The notes: generated from the letters alone by a model not told the origin. A stretch of DNA of 64,000 bases from Streptomyces halstedii (GCA_000720535.1 JOAZ01000002.1:124001-188000), one strand, 5' to 3'. Counted from the stretch's first letter, positions 7,995-16,621 are shown. Translations and numbers: made by a program.

Positions 7995-8741
7995 TCAGCA
8001 GATCCGGGTGCGGTTCTCCATGGCCCGGCGAGCGGTCTGCTCGTCGCCGTACACCTCGCACATGTGGCGGCCGTCGGGCGTCGCCGTGTGCTCGACCTCC
8101 CACAGGCTCGTCTCGCTGCCGTCCAGCAGCAGGAACGCGTGCTCGTAGAGGGTGAACCCCGCGTCCCGGCCGTCGACGCGGCACTGGCGTCCGAAGATCT
8201 GGGTGATGTGGTGGGCGAAGGCGGCACGCAGGAGCCCCGCGGTCTCGGTACCCGGCCGGTCGACGTTCTCCGCGCGGCGCAGGACCCGGCGCGCGTGGTC
8301 CGCGGAGTTGTCCGGAGCGTACATACGGGGAAGCGGGGCCGGAGGGACGGCCGTCAGGAGGGTGAGGATCTCCAGGTCGTCCCGTGAGCCCTCGTCGGCG
8401 ATGGCCCGGGTGTCCCAGAAGCTTCCGGACAGCCGGGCGGCGGCGACCTGGGCGTCGCCCTCGTCGTCGTACAGCTCGTGGCGCAGGGGCGCGTCGGTGT
8501 CCCGTGCGCCGCCGTGCACCAGCTCCCACAGGGTGAGCGCGGAGCCGTCCGAGAGCAGATAGGTGTGGCGGTAGGTCTCACGGTGGAGGGCGGCGCTGTG
8601 GTGGGACGAGTGCAGCGCGCTGCTGTGCGCCAGTGCCGTCCCGAGTCGTTCGATGGTGGTGTCGGACAGATCGAAGGAGTTGAGGGCGCATCGCAGGAGT
8701 CGCTCGAGGTGCTGCTCGGTTGTCTCGTACGGATCGCTCAA
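7995..8741 (-). CDS. DUF6227-family protein, unknown function
   Basis: About 248 aa, soluble; I recognise it as the actinobacterial DUF6227 family, with no known function. It contains two halves that resemble each other: HTYLLSDGSALTLWELVH...YDDEGDAQVAAARL and HAFLLLDGSETSLWEVEH...YGDEQTARRAMENR, an internal duplication. The longest frame starts at ATG 8786, but that ATG abuts a TACGTT hexamer that is a likely -10. TTG at 8741 has GGAG 8 nt upstream and gives the usual family N-terminus (SDPYETTEQHLERLL), so I prefer TTG. It lies downstream of the P1 peptidase on the same strand after a 180-bp gap. Function cannot be inferred from context. Confidence 0.8.
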   Translation of the reverse strand: MSDPYETTEQHLERLLRCALNSFDLSDTTIERLGTALAHSSALHSSHHSAALHRETYRHTYLLSDGSALTLWELVHGGARDTDAPLRHELYDDEGDAQVAAARLSGSFWDTRAIADEGSRDDLEILTLLTAVPPAPLPRMYAPDNSADHARRVLRRAENVDRPGTETAGLLRAAFAHHITQIFGRQCRVDGRDAGFTLYEHAFLLLDGSETSLWEVEHTATPDGRHMCEVYGDEQTARRAMENRTRIC

Positions 8742-8922
8742 GGTGCTGTCTCCAGGCCGTCGCCGCGCGTTACTTGATGCGTGCATAACGTAGTCCCTGG
8801 TTCGGACATCGTGACCTGTGTTCGCTAAAAAACGTACCGCTGACGAGTAAAGTTCCTCGCCGTCAGGGCGCGCCGTTGTGATGATCGTTCCGGTCCCCGT
8901 GGGGCTTGCCGCGGAACTCGCC

Positions 8923-9981
8923 CTAGAGCTCGCCGTAGAGGTCGCTGTACGAGGGAAACGTTCCGCCCGGACCGTCCACGCCCCGGGCCGCCCTGACCGC
9001 CTTCACGACGGCTCGGGCCAGCGCGTCCGCGCCCGCCGCCAGGATGCCGTTCAGCGCGGACGTGGGCTCCTCGGGCAGCGGCGTACGGCCGGTGGCCAGG
9101 ACGAAGACGGTGTCCCCGTCGGTCAGCAGATGGACCGGCCGGACGGCGCGTGCCAGCCCGTCGTGCGCCGTACCCGCGAGCTTCTGCGCCTGGGCGCGCG
9201 TGAGGCCGGCGTCGGTGGCCACGACGGCGATCGTGGTGTTGAAGTGTCCGGTCCCCCGTGCCGCGCGGAGCTCCGCCAGCCGTCGGCGGGCCGCCTCGTG
9301 GACGGCGGGAGCGGGACGCTCCGGGGGCTCCCCGGCGCCGTACGCGCCGTACAGGATGCCGGTCATCGGATCCACGGCCGAACCGGCCGCGTTCACCACG
9401 GCCAGGGCGGCGACCGTCGCCCCGCAGGCGGTCCGCACGCTCGCCGTGCCGACTCCGCCCTTCAGCTCCCCGGCGACCGCGCCGGTGCCCGCGCCCACCG
9501 TGCCCTCGGCGACCGGTGTGCCCGGTTCGGTGGCGGCGGCCGCCTCGACCGCGGCCCGGCCGGTCGAGGCGTCGGGGCGGGCCCGCCAGTCGCCGCCCCG
9601 GCCCAGGTCGAAGAGGCAGGCGGCCGGCACGACCGGCACCACCTGGCCGGGCTCCGGGCCCACGGGGACGCCGCGCCCCCGCTCCTCCAGCCACGCCGTC
9701 ACACCGGACGCGGCGTCCAGGCCGAACGCGCTGCCGCCGGTGAGGACGACCGCGTCGACCCGCTGCACGAGATTGCGCGGGTCGAGGGCGTCCGTCTCCC
9801 GGGTGCCGGGGCCGCCGCCCCGCACATCGACGGCGGCGACGGCGCCGCCCGTGGGGGCGAGGACGACGGTGGTCCCGCTCAGGGCCCGGTCGCCGGGCAC
9901 GCGCGCGTGGCCGACGCGGATCCCGTCCACGTCCGTCAGCGCGTCCAGGGGGCCGGTCGGAGGTACGTCGTCATCGGGCAT
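8923..9981 (-). CDS. P1 (DmpA/NylC)-family self-processing peptidase/amidase
   Basis: 352 aa, Ntn-hydrolase of MEROPS family S58. Such enzymes cleave themselves into two subunits, freeing a Ser/Thr nucleophile, and act as aminopeptidases or amide hydrolases. Seen: N-terminal DVDGIRVGHARV, the VVLTGGSAFGLDAASGV segment, GTVGAGTGAVAGELKGGVG and GHFNTTIAVVATDAGLT. The Asn248-Thr249 pair matches the NylC (nylon oligomer hydrolase) cleavage site rather than the Gly-Ser of DmpA, so Thr249 is the predicted nucleophile. The frame is open upstream to 10224, but ATG 9981 has GAGGAG about 6 nt before it and the domain starts there. It is cytoplasmic with no signal peptide. Natural substrate unknown. Confidence 0.88.
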   Translation of the reverse strand: MPDDDVPPTGPLDALTDVDGIRVGHARVPGDRALSGTTVVLAPTGGAVAAVDVRGGGPGTRETDALDPRNLVQRVDAVVLTGGSAFGLDAASGVTAWLEERGRGVPVGPEPGQVVPVVPAACLFDLGRGGDWRARPDASTGRAAVEAAAATEPGTPVAEGTVGAGTGAVAGELKGGVGTASVRTACGATVAALAVVNAAGSAVDPMTGILYGAYGAGEPPERPAPAVHEAARRRLAELRAARGTGHFNTTIAVVATDAGLTRAQAQKLAGTAHDGLARAVRPVHLLTDGDTVFVLATGRTPLPEEPTSALNGILAAGADALARAVVKAVRAARGVDGPGGTFPSYSDLYGEL

Positions 9982-10128
9982 CGCGGGCTCCTCGGTCGTG
10001 TGCGGCGGGGCGGCGGCGGGTCCCGTCCCCCGTTCTCCGTTCCCGGATCGTTGTGGTCGCTGTGTCCCGGTGAACGTACAGCGGCGGGGGCGTACGGGGA
10101 CGCGCCCGGCGGAGCCGGTACGGGACCG

Positions 10129-10216
10129 TGCCCGCCGGGTGTCTGGCGGCGGGCACGGTCCCGCCGGGCGTCTGGCGGCGGGCACGGTCCCGCCGGGCGT
10201 CTGACGGGCGACGCGC
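10129..10216. repeat. 29-bp tandem repeat with hairpins
   Basis: About three copies of a 29-bp unit beginning CCGCCGGGCGTCTGGCGG. GTGCCCGCC and GGCGGGCAC pair within the first copy. It fills much of the 293-bp spacer between the divergent P1 peptidase and Mo-oxidoreductase operon; the remainder holds only promoter sequence. Confidence 0.75.
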
Positions 10217-10262
10217 TCACCCACCGAGGGTGCAAAACGGGGTCAAGCGTACTTTTCAGCCC

Positions 10263-10274
10263 TACGGTGGCGGG
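10263..10274 (+). promoter_or_regulatory. Leaderless-type promoter of the Mo-oxidoreductase operon
   Basis: TACGGT (10263-10268) is exactly 6 nt from the GTG at 10275, so transcription should start at or next to the start codon. No Shine-Dalgarno is present. Confidence 0.55.
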
Positions 10275-11435
10275 GTGACCGAGCCACCAGAAGCGCCGTC
10301 CGCGGCCGAACCGCCCGGCGCCGACGCGCGTACCGGACCCCCCGGGGGACCCGGCAGCCGGCGACGGGGCCGCGGCTCCCTCGTCGTCGCGAGGGCCGCC
10401 GAGGCCCTCCCACGGTCCGTCAACGGCCGGGCCGTCCTGGCCGGTACCGCCGTCTCCGCCCTCCTGGTCCTCGCGATCGTGTGCGGCAGCCGACTGCTGC
10501 GCGACTACGACTCCGCGCTCCTCCCGTACGCCGTGGCCAGCGTCTTCCTCGCCTTCGGCGTCGCCTACCGCTACACGGTCTGGGTCTCCGCTCCCGCTGC
10601 CCGCCGGCTCCTCGCCCGTGGCTGGGGCAGCTTCTTCTCCGCCGACAACTTCCGCCAGGCGCCCACCGCCGTGCCGAGGATGATCGCGACCTACCTGGGC
10701 TTCCAGAAGTTCCTCGGCGCCCGCTCGCACGCCCGCTGGGCCGCCCACCAGCTGATCTTCTGGGGCTGTGTCCTCGCCGCGCTGATCACCTTTCCGCTCA
10801 CCTGGGGCTGGTTCACCTTCACCTCCGGCACCGGCTCGGGGCCGGGTTACGAGATGCGAATCTGGGGCGTCAAGATCCTCGGCTTCGACGCGCTGAGCGT
10901 CGTCGGCTGGGTGATGTTCCACGGCCTGGACCTGGCCGCCGTCCTGGTCATCCCGGGCGCCGCCTACTTCCTCCGGCGCCGGATGAAGGACCGCGGCGCC
11001 ATGACCGGACAGCGTTTCGCCTACGACATGGTCCCGCTCCTCGCGTTGATCATCATTTCCGTGACCGGTCTGCTGCTCACCTTCTCCTCGCTCTTCCTGC
11101 ACGGCGGCGGCTACGAGTTCCTGGCGATCCTGCACATGGCGTCGGTGGTCTTCACCCTCGTCTACATCCCGTTCGGGAAGTTCTTCCACATCGTGCAGCG
11201 GCCCGCCGCGGTCGGTATGCAGCTCTTCAAGTACACGGCACGGCGGGGTGACGAGATCTTCACCTGCCGCCGCTGCCACGAACCCATCGACACCGGGCCC
11301 TACGTCGAGAACCTGCGCGGCACCATGCGCGACCTCGACCTCGGCTTCGACCGATGGGCCGAGTACTGCCCGCGCTGCAAGCGGGTGCTGCGCGGCAACG
11401 CCTACCTCTCCCAGGTCAAGAAGGGCTTCCAGTGA
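10275..11435 (+). CDS. NarI-like membrane cytochrome subunit with C-terminal zinc ribbon
   Basis: 386 aa. Homologues are often mislabelled as MFS transporters. Seen: a Pro/Gly-rich N-terminus, about five to six membrane helices between 52 and 305, and a cytoplasmic tail with two CxxC pairs (C331/C334, C365/C368). His152/His158 (SHARWAAHQ) and His287/His305 (ILHM...FFHI) sit like the di-haem b ligands of respiratory nitrate reductase gamma subunit NarI; VVFTLVYIPFGKFFHI strongly resembles NarI's last helix. Predicted role: quinone-linked electron transfer for the catalytic subunit. The start is GTG 10275, 6 nt after TACGGT. Its stop overlaps the next start (GTGA). It is the first gene of a five-gene operon. 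Confidence 0.82.
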   Translation: MTEPPEAPSAAEPPGADARTGPPGGPGSRRRGRGSLVVARAAEALPRSVNGRAVLAGTAVSALLVLAIVCGSRLLRDYDSALLPYAVASVFLAFGVAYRYTVWVSAPAARRLLARGWGSFFSADNFRQAPTAVPRMIATYLGFQKFLGARSHARWAAHQLIFWGCVLAALITFPLTWGWFTFTSGTGSGPGYEMRIWGVKILGFDALSVVGWVMFHGLDLAAVLVIPGAAYFLRRRMKDRGAMTGQRFAYDMVPLLALIIISVTGLLLTFSSLFLHGGGYEFLAILHMASVVFTLVYIPFGKFFHIVQRPAAVGMQLFKYTARRGDEIFTCRRCHEPIDTGPYVENLRGTMRDLDLGFDRWAEYCPRCKRVLRGNAYLSQVKKGFQ

Positions 11436-13756
11436 CCGCGGACCCACACGCGCCCGGCCGTCGTACGGTCATCCCCCTCGACCCCTCACTCGCGCCGCCG
11501 GGCACCCGGGGCTTCCGCGACGCGGGTGGCCTGCCGGCCGACCGGTGGCACGCCGACCAGTACGGCGAGACGCTCGTCCCCACCCACTGCTGCTTCTGCG
11601 GCGTCCAGTGCGGCATGTATCTGCGCGTGGACGGGGACGGCAAGGTCTTCGGCGTGGAGCCCCGGGACCACGACATCAACCGCATGCGGCTCTGCCCCAA
11701 GGGCATCAACGCCTACCAGCAGGTCAACCACCCCGAGCGGCTCACCGCCCCGCTGATGCGCCGCTCCCGTGACGAGGAACTGCGCGAGGTCTCCTGGGAC
11801 GAGGCGCTCGACCACACCGTCTCCGAGATCAGACGCATCCAGGAGGCCCATGGCAACGACGCCGTCGGCGTCCTCGGCGGGGCCAGCCTCTTCACCGAGA
11901 AGACGTATCTGGTCGGCAAGTTCGCCCGGCTGGCGGTCAGGACCCGGCACGTCGACTACAACGGCCGGCTGTGCATGGTCAGCGCCGCGGGCGCCAACAA
12001 GCTCGCCTTCAACATCGACCGGGCCGGCAACCCCTTCGCCGACATCCTGCTCACCGACTGCCTGCTGCTGGCCGGTGCCAACGTCGGCGAGTGCTTCCCG
12101 GTGCTGACCCAGTACGTGTGGGGCGCGCGGGACCGCGGGGCCACGCTGATCGTGGTCGATCCGCGCGAAACCGCGGTCGCCCGCACCGCCGACATCCATG
12201 TCGCCCTCAGGCCGGGCACCGACTCGGCCTTCTTCAACGCCGTGCTGCACGTCGTGATCGAGGAGGGCCTCACGGACGCCTCCTTCCTCGCCGGGCACAC
12301 CACCGGCTGGGAGGAGGTCAAGGCCACCGCCGCCCACTACCCGCCCTCCCGCGCCGCCGAGATCTGCGGCGTCCCCGCCGAGCAGGTCGTCCAGGTGGCG
12401 CGCGCCTTCGCACGGGCCCCCAAGGCGATGGCCTTCCACGCCCGGGGTATCGAACACCACACCCAGGGCGTCGAGAACTGCCTCGCCGTCATCAACCTCT
12501 GCGCCGCCACCGGCCACCTCGGCAAGCCCGGTGCCGGATACGGCACCCTCACCGGACAGGGCAACGGCCAAGGAGGCCGCGAGCACGGGCAGAAGGCCGA
12601 CCTCCTCCCCGGCGGCCGCTCGATCCACGACCCGGAACACCGCCGGCAGATCTGTGAGATCTGGGGCATCAAGGAGTCCGAACTCCCGCCCGCGGGAACC
12701 TCGATGATGGAAATGGTCTGGCAGATGCAGCGCGGCGAGATCCGCGGCCTGATCGGTATCTGCAACAACCCGTTCGTCTCCCTTCCGAACTACTCCGTGG
12801 TCAAGGACGGGTACGACGTCACCGAGTTCCACGCCCAGTTCGACTTCTTCCTCTCCGAGACCGCCGCCAACGCGCACGTGGTCTTCCCCGTCACCGTCTG
12901 GGCCGAGGACGAGGGGGTGATGGCCAACTCCGAGGCGCGGGTCGTCAAGCACAACAAGGCCCAGGAACCCCCGCCCGGCGTCCGCACCGACACCTGGGTG
13001 ATGTGCGAACTGGCCCGCCGCCTCGGCGCCGGTGACAAATTCGCCTTCGACGGCTCCCGCGACGTCTTCGACGAACTGCGCCGGGCCTCCGCCGGAACGG
13101 TCATCGACTACTCCGGCATCACCTACGAACGGCTGGAGGAGACCGGCGGGATCGTCTGGCCGTGCCCGTCCACCGACCACCCCGGCACCCCCCGGCTCTT
13201 CGAGGACGGCAGGACCTACCACGCCGACGGGAAGGTCCATATGCAGGCCGTGGAGTGGCACCCGCCGGCGGACCCGTACGACGACGAGCACCCCATGAGG
13301 CTGACCACCGGACGCACCGTCGCCCACTTCCTCTCCGGCAACCAGACCCGCCGGCTGGGCGGACTCGTCGAGCAGACCCCGCGCCCCTGGGCCGAGATCC
13401 ACCCCTCCCGGGGGTTCCGCAACGGCGAACCCCTCCGGGTCGTCACCCGGCGCGGCAGCGCGGTCTACCCCGCCCTGGTGACCGAGGCGATCCGGCCCGA
13501 CACCGTGTTCATCCCCTACCACTGGCCCGTCCCCACCGCGGCGAACGCCCTCACCATCGACGCCCTCGACCCCCGCTCCAAGATCCCCGAGTACAAGGTC
13601 TGCGCCTGCCGCGTCGAGCGCGCCGAACGGATCGACGAGGTCCCCTCGCCGCCGGTCGCCCCCGGCCAGGCCGCCTACCCCGAGACCCAGGTCTCCCGGA
13701 CCGACCCGCTGCCTCCCACGGCCCCGCAGGGCCGCGGCACCTCGGAGAGGAGCTGA
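11432..13756 (+). CDS. Molybdopterin oxidoreductase catalytic subunit (Nas/Nap/FdhF-like)
   Basis: 774-aa Mo-bisPGD enzyme of the DMSO reductase family. Seen: a [4Fe-4S] motif C53-x2-C56-x3-C60-x27-C88, then NGRLCMVSAAGANK, where Cys181 is in the position of the molybdenum ligand of Nap/Nas nitrate reductases and Cys-formate dehydrogenases. Also seen: NPFADILLTD, MAFHARGIEHHTQGVENC, TGQGNGQGGREHGQKADLLPG and the C-terminal cofactor-binding domain (LTTGRTVAHFLSGNQTRR). There is no Tat signal, so it is cytoplasmic. It overlaps the NarI-like gene by 4 nt and is followed closely by the ferredoxin subunit. Nitrate reductase or formate dehydrogenase are the main options; the partner set fits neither textbook operon. 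Confidence 0.9.
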   Translation: MTADPHAPGRRTVIPLDPSLAPPGTRGFRDAGGLPADRWHADQYGETLVPTHCCFCGVQCGMYLRVDGDGKVFGVEPRDHDINRMRLCPKGINAYQQVNHPERLTAPLMRRSRDEELREVSWDEALDHTVSEIRRIQEAHGNDAVGVLGGASLFTEKTYLVGKFARLAVRTRHVDYNGRLCMVSAAGANKLAFNIDRAGNPFADILLTDCLLLAGANVGECFPVLTQYVWGARDRGATLIVVDPRETAVARTADIHVALRPGTDSAFFNAVLHVVIEEGLTDASFLAGHTTGWEEVKATAAHYPPSRAAEICGVPAEQVVQVARAFARAPKAMAFHARGIEHHTQGVENCLAVINLCAATGHLGKPGAGYGTLTGQGNGQGGREHGQKADLLPGGRSIHDPEHRRQICEIWGIKESELPPAGTSMMEMVWQMQRGEIRGLIGICNNPFVSLPNYSVVKDGYDVTEFHAQFDFFLSETAANAHVVFPVTVWAEDEGVMANSEARVVKHNKAQEPPPGVRTDTWVMCELARRLGAGDKFAFDGSRDVFDELRRASAGTVIDYSGITYERLEETGGIVWPCPSTDHPGTPRLFEDGRTYHADGKVHMQAVEWHPPADPYDDEHPMRLTTGRTVAHFLSGNQTRRLGGLVEQTPRPWAEIHPSRGFRNGEPLRVVTRRGSAVYPALVTEAIRPDTVFIPYHWPVPTAANALTIDALDPRSKIPEYKVCACRVERAERIDEVPSPPVAPGQAAYPETQVSRTDPLPPTAPQGRGTSERS

Positions 13757-13763
13757 TGCCCCG

Positions 13764-14366
13764 ATGATGGGCCGAACGATGTTCATCGACCCGGGGCGCT
13801 GCATCGGCTGCCAGGCCTGTGTCTCCGCCTGCCGCGAATGCGACTCCCACCGGGGCAAGTCGATGATCCACCTCGACTACACCGACGAGGGTCACAGCGT
13901 CGCCTCCCTTCCCACGGTCTGCATGCACTGCGAGGACCCGGTGGCCCCCTGCGCGGAGGTCTGCCCGGCCGACGCGATCCTGGTGACCGCCGACGGCGTC
14001 GTGCAGCAGGCCGACACGACCCGCTGCATCGGCTGTGCCAACTGCGTCAACGCCTGCCCCTTCGGTGTCCCCAAGATCGACCTCCAGGCGAAGCTCCAGA
14101 TGAAGTGCAACCTCTGTTATGACCGCACCGCCTACGGGCTCGCCCCGATGTGCGCCACCGTCTGCCCGACCGGCGCCCTCTTCTACGGCACCGCCGAAGA
14201 ACTCCAGGCCGAGCGTCCGGGCGTCCAGATCGCCGACACCTTCGTCTTCGGCGAGAGCGAGGTCCGCACGGGCGCGGCCATGGTCGTGCCCGCGGAACGC
14301 GTCCGGTGGCCGGTGCCGGGCGGTCTTCCCGTCGTCGAGATCAACGGGGAGGACGTCCGCCGATGA
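13764..14366 (+). CDS. Four-cluster ferredoxin subunit (DmsB/NrfC/HybA type)
   Basis: 200 aa electron-transfer subunit. Four cysteine groups are visible: CIGCQACVSACRECDSHR, CMHCEDPVAPCAEVCP, CIGCANCVNACP and CNLCYDRTAYGLAPMCATVCP. This is the standard arrangement for four [4Fe-4S] clusters in the beta subunit of molybdenum oxidoreductases. It probably relays electrons between the Mo subunit and the cytochrome or Rieske partner. It starts 7 nt after the catalytic subunit stop; two adjacent ATGs (13764, 13767) are possible, with GAGAGGAG upstream. No signal sequence, so cytoplasmic. Its stop overlaps the Rieske gene start by 4 nt (ATGA). Confidence 0.93.
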   Translation: MMGRTMFIDPGRCIGCQACVSACRECDSHRGKSMIHLDYTDEGHSVASLPTVCMHCEDPVAPCAEVCPADAILVTADGVVQQADTTRCIGCANCVNACPFGVPKIDLQAKLQMKCNLCYDRTAYGLAPMCATVCPTGALFYGTAEELQAERPGVQIADTFVFGESEVRTGAAMVVPAERVRWPVPGGLPVVEINGEDVRR

Positions 14367-15190
14367 GCGTCACCGAACAGCAGCGGCCGGGCAGCGACGA
14401 CAACCCCGACGGTGACCCCCGCAACGCCTTGCGGGACAGGATCGCCGCCGACCCACCGACCACCCGGCGCGACTACCTCCGGATCGTCGCCACGGTCTCC
14501 GGCGGCCTCGCGGTGGGCGGCCTGGGCGTCGCCGGCGGGATTCTCCGGCGGCACGGGGAGGATTCGGGCGGCAAGGCACCGGAGCCGAAGCGGATCGCCC
14601 CGCGCCTGCCGCCCGGTGAATCCCTCGCCTTCCGCTACCCCGGTGACGAGGACCGGGCGCTGGCCGTACGGATGGACGACGGCACCCTCGTCGGCTACTC
14701 GGCCGTCTGCACCCACCTCGCCTGCGCGGTGCTGTGGCGCAAGGACCGGGGTGCGGAGGGGGAGCTGTACTGCCCGTGCCACGAAGGGGTCTTCGACGCC
14801 CGCACCGGAGAGGTGACCGCCGGGCCCCCGCCGCGCGGTCTGCCCAAGGTGGTGCTGGCCGAACTGGACGACGGCAGCATCTGGGCCGTGGGCACCACCC
14901 GCTCGGGGGAGAGCATCGAGGCGGGGCTCTGCCGCCAACTCGGCGACGACCCGGCCCTCGCCGCCCGGATCGGCTGCCCCGGCACCCAGGGCGGTGCGGA
15001 GGGCCCGCCCGCCCCGGCCCCCGGCGGCCCACCCGCCCGGCCCGGAGCGGCCCGCGCCCCGGTCGAACAGGTCCCAGCTCCGGTCGCACCGGTACCCGCT
15101 TCGGTTGTACAGGTCCCCGCTCCGCCCGCGCCGGTGCCGGCCCTGGCCCCGGCCGTGTCCGAGGCCGTGGCGCCGGGGAGGCGGGCATGA
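14363..15190 (+). CDS. Tat-targeted Rieske [2Fe-2S] protein
   Basis: 275 aa. A twin-arginine motif (TTRRDYLR, Arg35-Arg36) precedes a hydrophobic segment (44-60), so it is exported by Tat and probably stays membrane-anchored. The Rieske fold has C116-T-H118...C121 and C137-P-C139-H140, with the cluster ligands and disulfide cysteines all present. The C-terminal 60 residues are a low-complexity Pro/Ala/Val repeat (VPAPVAPVPA...), possibly spanning the wall. Its extracytoplasmic site contrasts with the cytoplasmic Mo subunit, implying electron flow across the membrane through the NarI-like protein. It overlaps its neighbours by ATGA on both sides, so translation is coupled. Confidence 0.88.
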   Translation: MSVTEQQRPGSDDNPDGDPRNALRDRIAADPPTTRRDYLRIVATVSGGLAVGGLGVAGGILRRHGEDSGGKAPEPKRIAPRLPPGESLAFRYPGDEDRALAVRMDDGTLVGYSAVCTHLACAVLWRKDRGAEGELYCPCHEGVFDARTGEVTAGPPPRGLPKVVLAELDDGSIWAVGTTRSGESIEAGLCRQLGDDPALAARIGCPGTQGGAEGPPAPAPGGPPARPGAARAPVEQVPAPVAPVPASVVQVPAPPAPVPALAPAVSEAVAPGRRA

Positions 15191-15591
15191 CCGAGCCTCT
15201 GGACCCGGTAGAGCCGCCGCGCCCTCCCGACCCCGCCGGGACGCGGTATCCGGACTACCATCCGGGCAGCGCCCACCCCGCACTGAACCGTCCTGTCCAC
15301 GAGCGCTATCCCCAGATCCGGCCGACCAGCGGCTGGGGCGACCCGAGGGTGCGTCACACTGGGCCGGGACCCGGAGCGGGAGCCGAGCAGGAACCCGAAC
15401 GCTCGGCGAAGCTGACGGCCCGGCTCGTCCTGGCGATGAGCGTCGTCGTTGGCCAGCTCTGGGCGCTGACGGTGGTCGTCAACGTGTGGATGGAAGGCCG
15501 GACCGGGACGGCGTGGTGGGGTGCGGGATTTCTCTGCCTGTCCTTCCTCGTCGTCCTGGGACTGTGGCTGCTCGACCCGAAGGACCGCTGA
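15187..15591 (+). CDS. Small membrane protein of the Mo-oxidoreductase operon
   Basis: 134 aa. A proline-rich N-terminal half, then two membrane helices (RLVLAMSVVVGQLWALTVVVNVW and TAWWGAGFLCLSFLVVLGLWLL) with a short loop. No family recognised. It overlaps the Rieske gene by ATGA, so it is co-translated and presumably a structural or assembly subunit of the complex. Its last codons encode DPKDR, then the operon ends. Start chosen for the overlap. Confidence 0.75.
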   Translation: MTEPLDPVEPPRPPDPAGTRYPDYHPGSAHPALNRPVHERYPQIRPTSGWGDPRVRHTGPGPGAGAEQEPERSAKLTARLVLAMSVVVGQLWALTVVVNVWMEGRTGTAWWGAGFLCLSFLVVLGLWLLDPKDR

Positions 15592-15729
15592 GCGGTGCCG
15601 TCGTACCCCCGGAGACAGTTGCCCTGCCCCGTGAGGTGGACGCCCAGCCCCGGGAGGCAGCCGCCCTCCCCCGAGGGGTGGCGTCGGTGCCTCTGGAAGT
15701 GGCCTCCGCGCCCTTGGGGGCAGCCGCCG

Positions 15730-15742
15730 TACCCTTGGGCGT
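15730..15742 (+). promoter_or_regulatory. Leaderless-type promoter of the 74-aa gene
   Basis: TACCCT at 15730-15735, then 7 nt, then ATG 15743; no Shine-Dalgarno is visible. Confidence 0.45.
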
Positions 15743-15967
15743 ATGAGCACCGCCCCCGCCCCCGGACCGCGAGATCCGCAGCCGACGCAGACGCAGGAGC
15801 AGCCGCCGCCGGAGGCCGAGCCGAGGCAGGCGCTGATCTTCGATGATCCACTGGACCGGCAGTCCTCGGACGACACGGACCAGGGGTGGGGTGAGCGGGC
15901 TCCCTCGGGCGGTGGCGCCGCCGATCTGGCTCGCTTCCTCGACGAGAAGCCTCCCCACCACATCTGA
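15743..15967 (+). CDS. Small acidic hypothetical protein
   Basis: 74 aa, Pro/Gln/Glu-rich N-terminal half, acidic centre (FDDPLDRQSSDDTDQGWGE) and a short C-terminal helix (ADLARFLDEKPPHHI). No family known to me beyond small conserved streptomycete proteins. Predicted disordered with a helical tail. It is probably transcribed from its own leaderless promoter and converges on the SAF-domain gene 27 bp away. Function unknown. Confidence 0.65.
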   Translation: MSTAPAPGPRDPQPTQTQEQPPPEAEPRQALIFDDPLDRQSSDDTDQGWGERAPSGGGAADLARFLDEKPPHHI

Positions 15968-15994
15968 TCGCCCCGGCTTTCTGGACGAGCGCGC

Positions 15995-16621
15995 TCAGTG
16001 GCCATGGGACACCGCCACGGCGAGCCGTCCCGAGGCGCCCGCACCGGCCAGAGCCGCCGCGGTCTCACGCTCCACGGTGAGGACGACCAGGCCCCCGTCT
16101 CCGGCTTCCGCCCCGCCGTCCGGATCCCCGAGGCCCGCGTCCGAACCATCCGCACGCCCCGGCACCTGAGCCACCCGCACGTCCCGCGCCACCAGGCGGG
16201 CCCTCGCGGTGCTGTCCTGCCCGGCGTCCGAGGACCGTGCGTCCGCGTCCCGTGTGGAGAGCACGTCGACGCGGTCTCCCGGACGCAGCAGCCGGACGGT
16301 CGCCGCGTCGGCGATGCGCACCGGGGCGGCGACCAGCCGGACCGGACGCCGCTCGGGCTCGACAGGTCGGGCGTCGCCCGCGACGGCGGCTCTGCCCTCC
16401 TCCCCGGCCGGACCCGGGCCTCCCGGAGGAGGACCCCCGAGCCCCGACACGGCGAGTAAGGCGGAGGACAGGGCGAACCCGGCCGCCAACGCGCGGCGCT
16501 GCCCCCGCAGCACGCGGCGCAGGCGGCCTCTGCCGCCGCCACGCACCCGCAGGGGCGCGAAGGACGGCATCCCGCAGGGAGCGGGAGGCGCGGGACGGGT
16601 GTCGGGCACCGACGGGAACAT
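15995..16621 (-). CDS. SAF-domain protein (CpaB/RcpC-like)
   Basis: About 208 aa from the ATG of MFPSVPDTRP. The frame is open back to 16792, but that extension is Arg/Cys/His-rich and unlike protein. Seen: a membrane segment (ALAAGFALSSALLAVSGL), then LVAAPVRIADAATVRLLRPGDRVDVLST...RLVARDVRVAQVP, the fold of CpaB/RcpC pilus-assembly and FlgA-like SAF domains, ending in VVLTVERETAAALAGA. CpaB proteins work at Flp/Tad pili, but no tad genes are nearby. In streptomycetes this orphan type has no proven role. The start coordinate is good to a few bases. Confidence 0.72.
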   Translation of the reverse strand: MFPSVPDTRPAPPAPCGMPSFAPLRVRGGGRGRLRRVLRGQRRALAAGFALSSALLAVSGLGGPPPGGPGPAGEEGRAAVAGDARPVEPERRPVRLVAAPVRIADAATVRLLRPGDRVDVLSTRDADARSSDAGQDSTARARLVARDVRVAQVPGRADGSDAGLGDPDGGAEAGDGGLVVLTVERETAAALAGAGASGRLAVAVSHGH

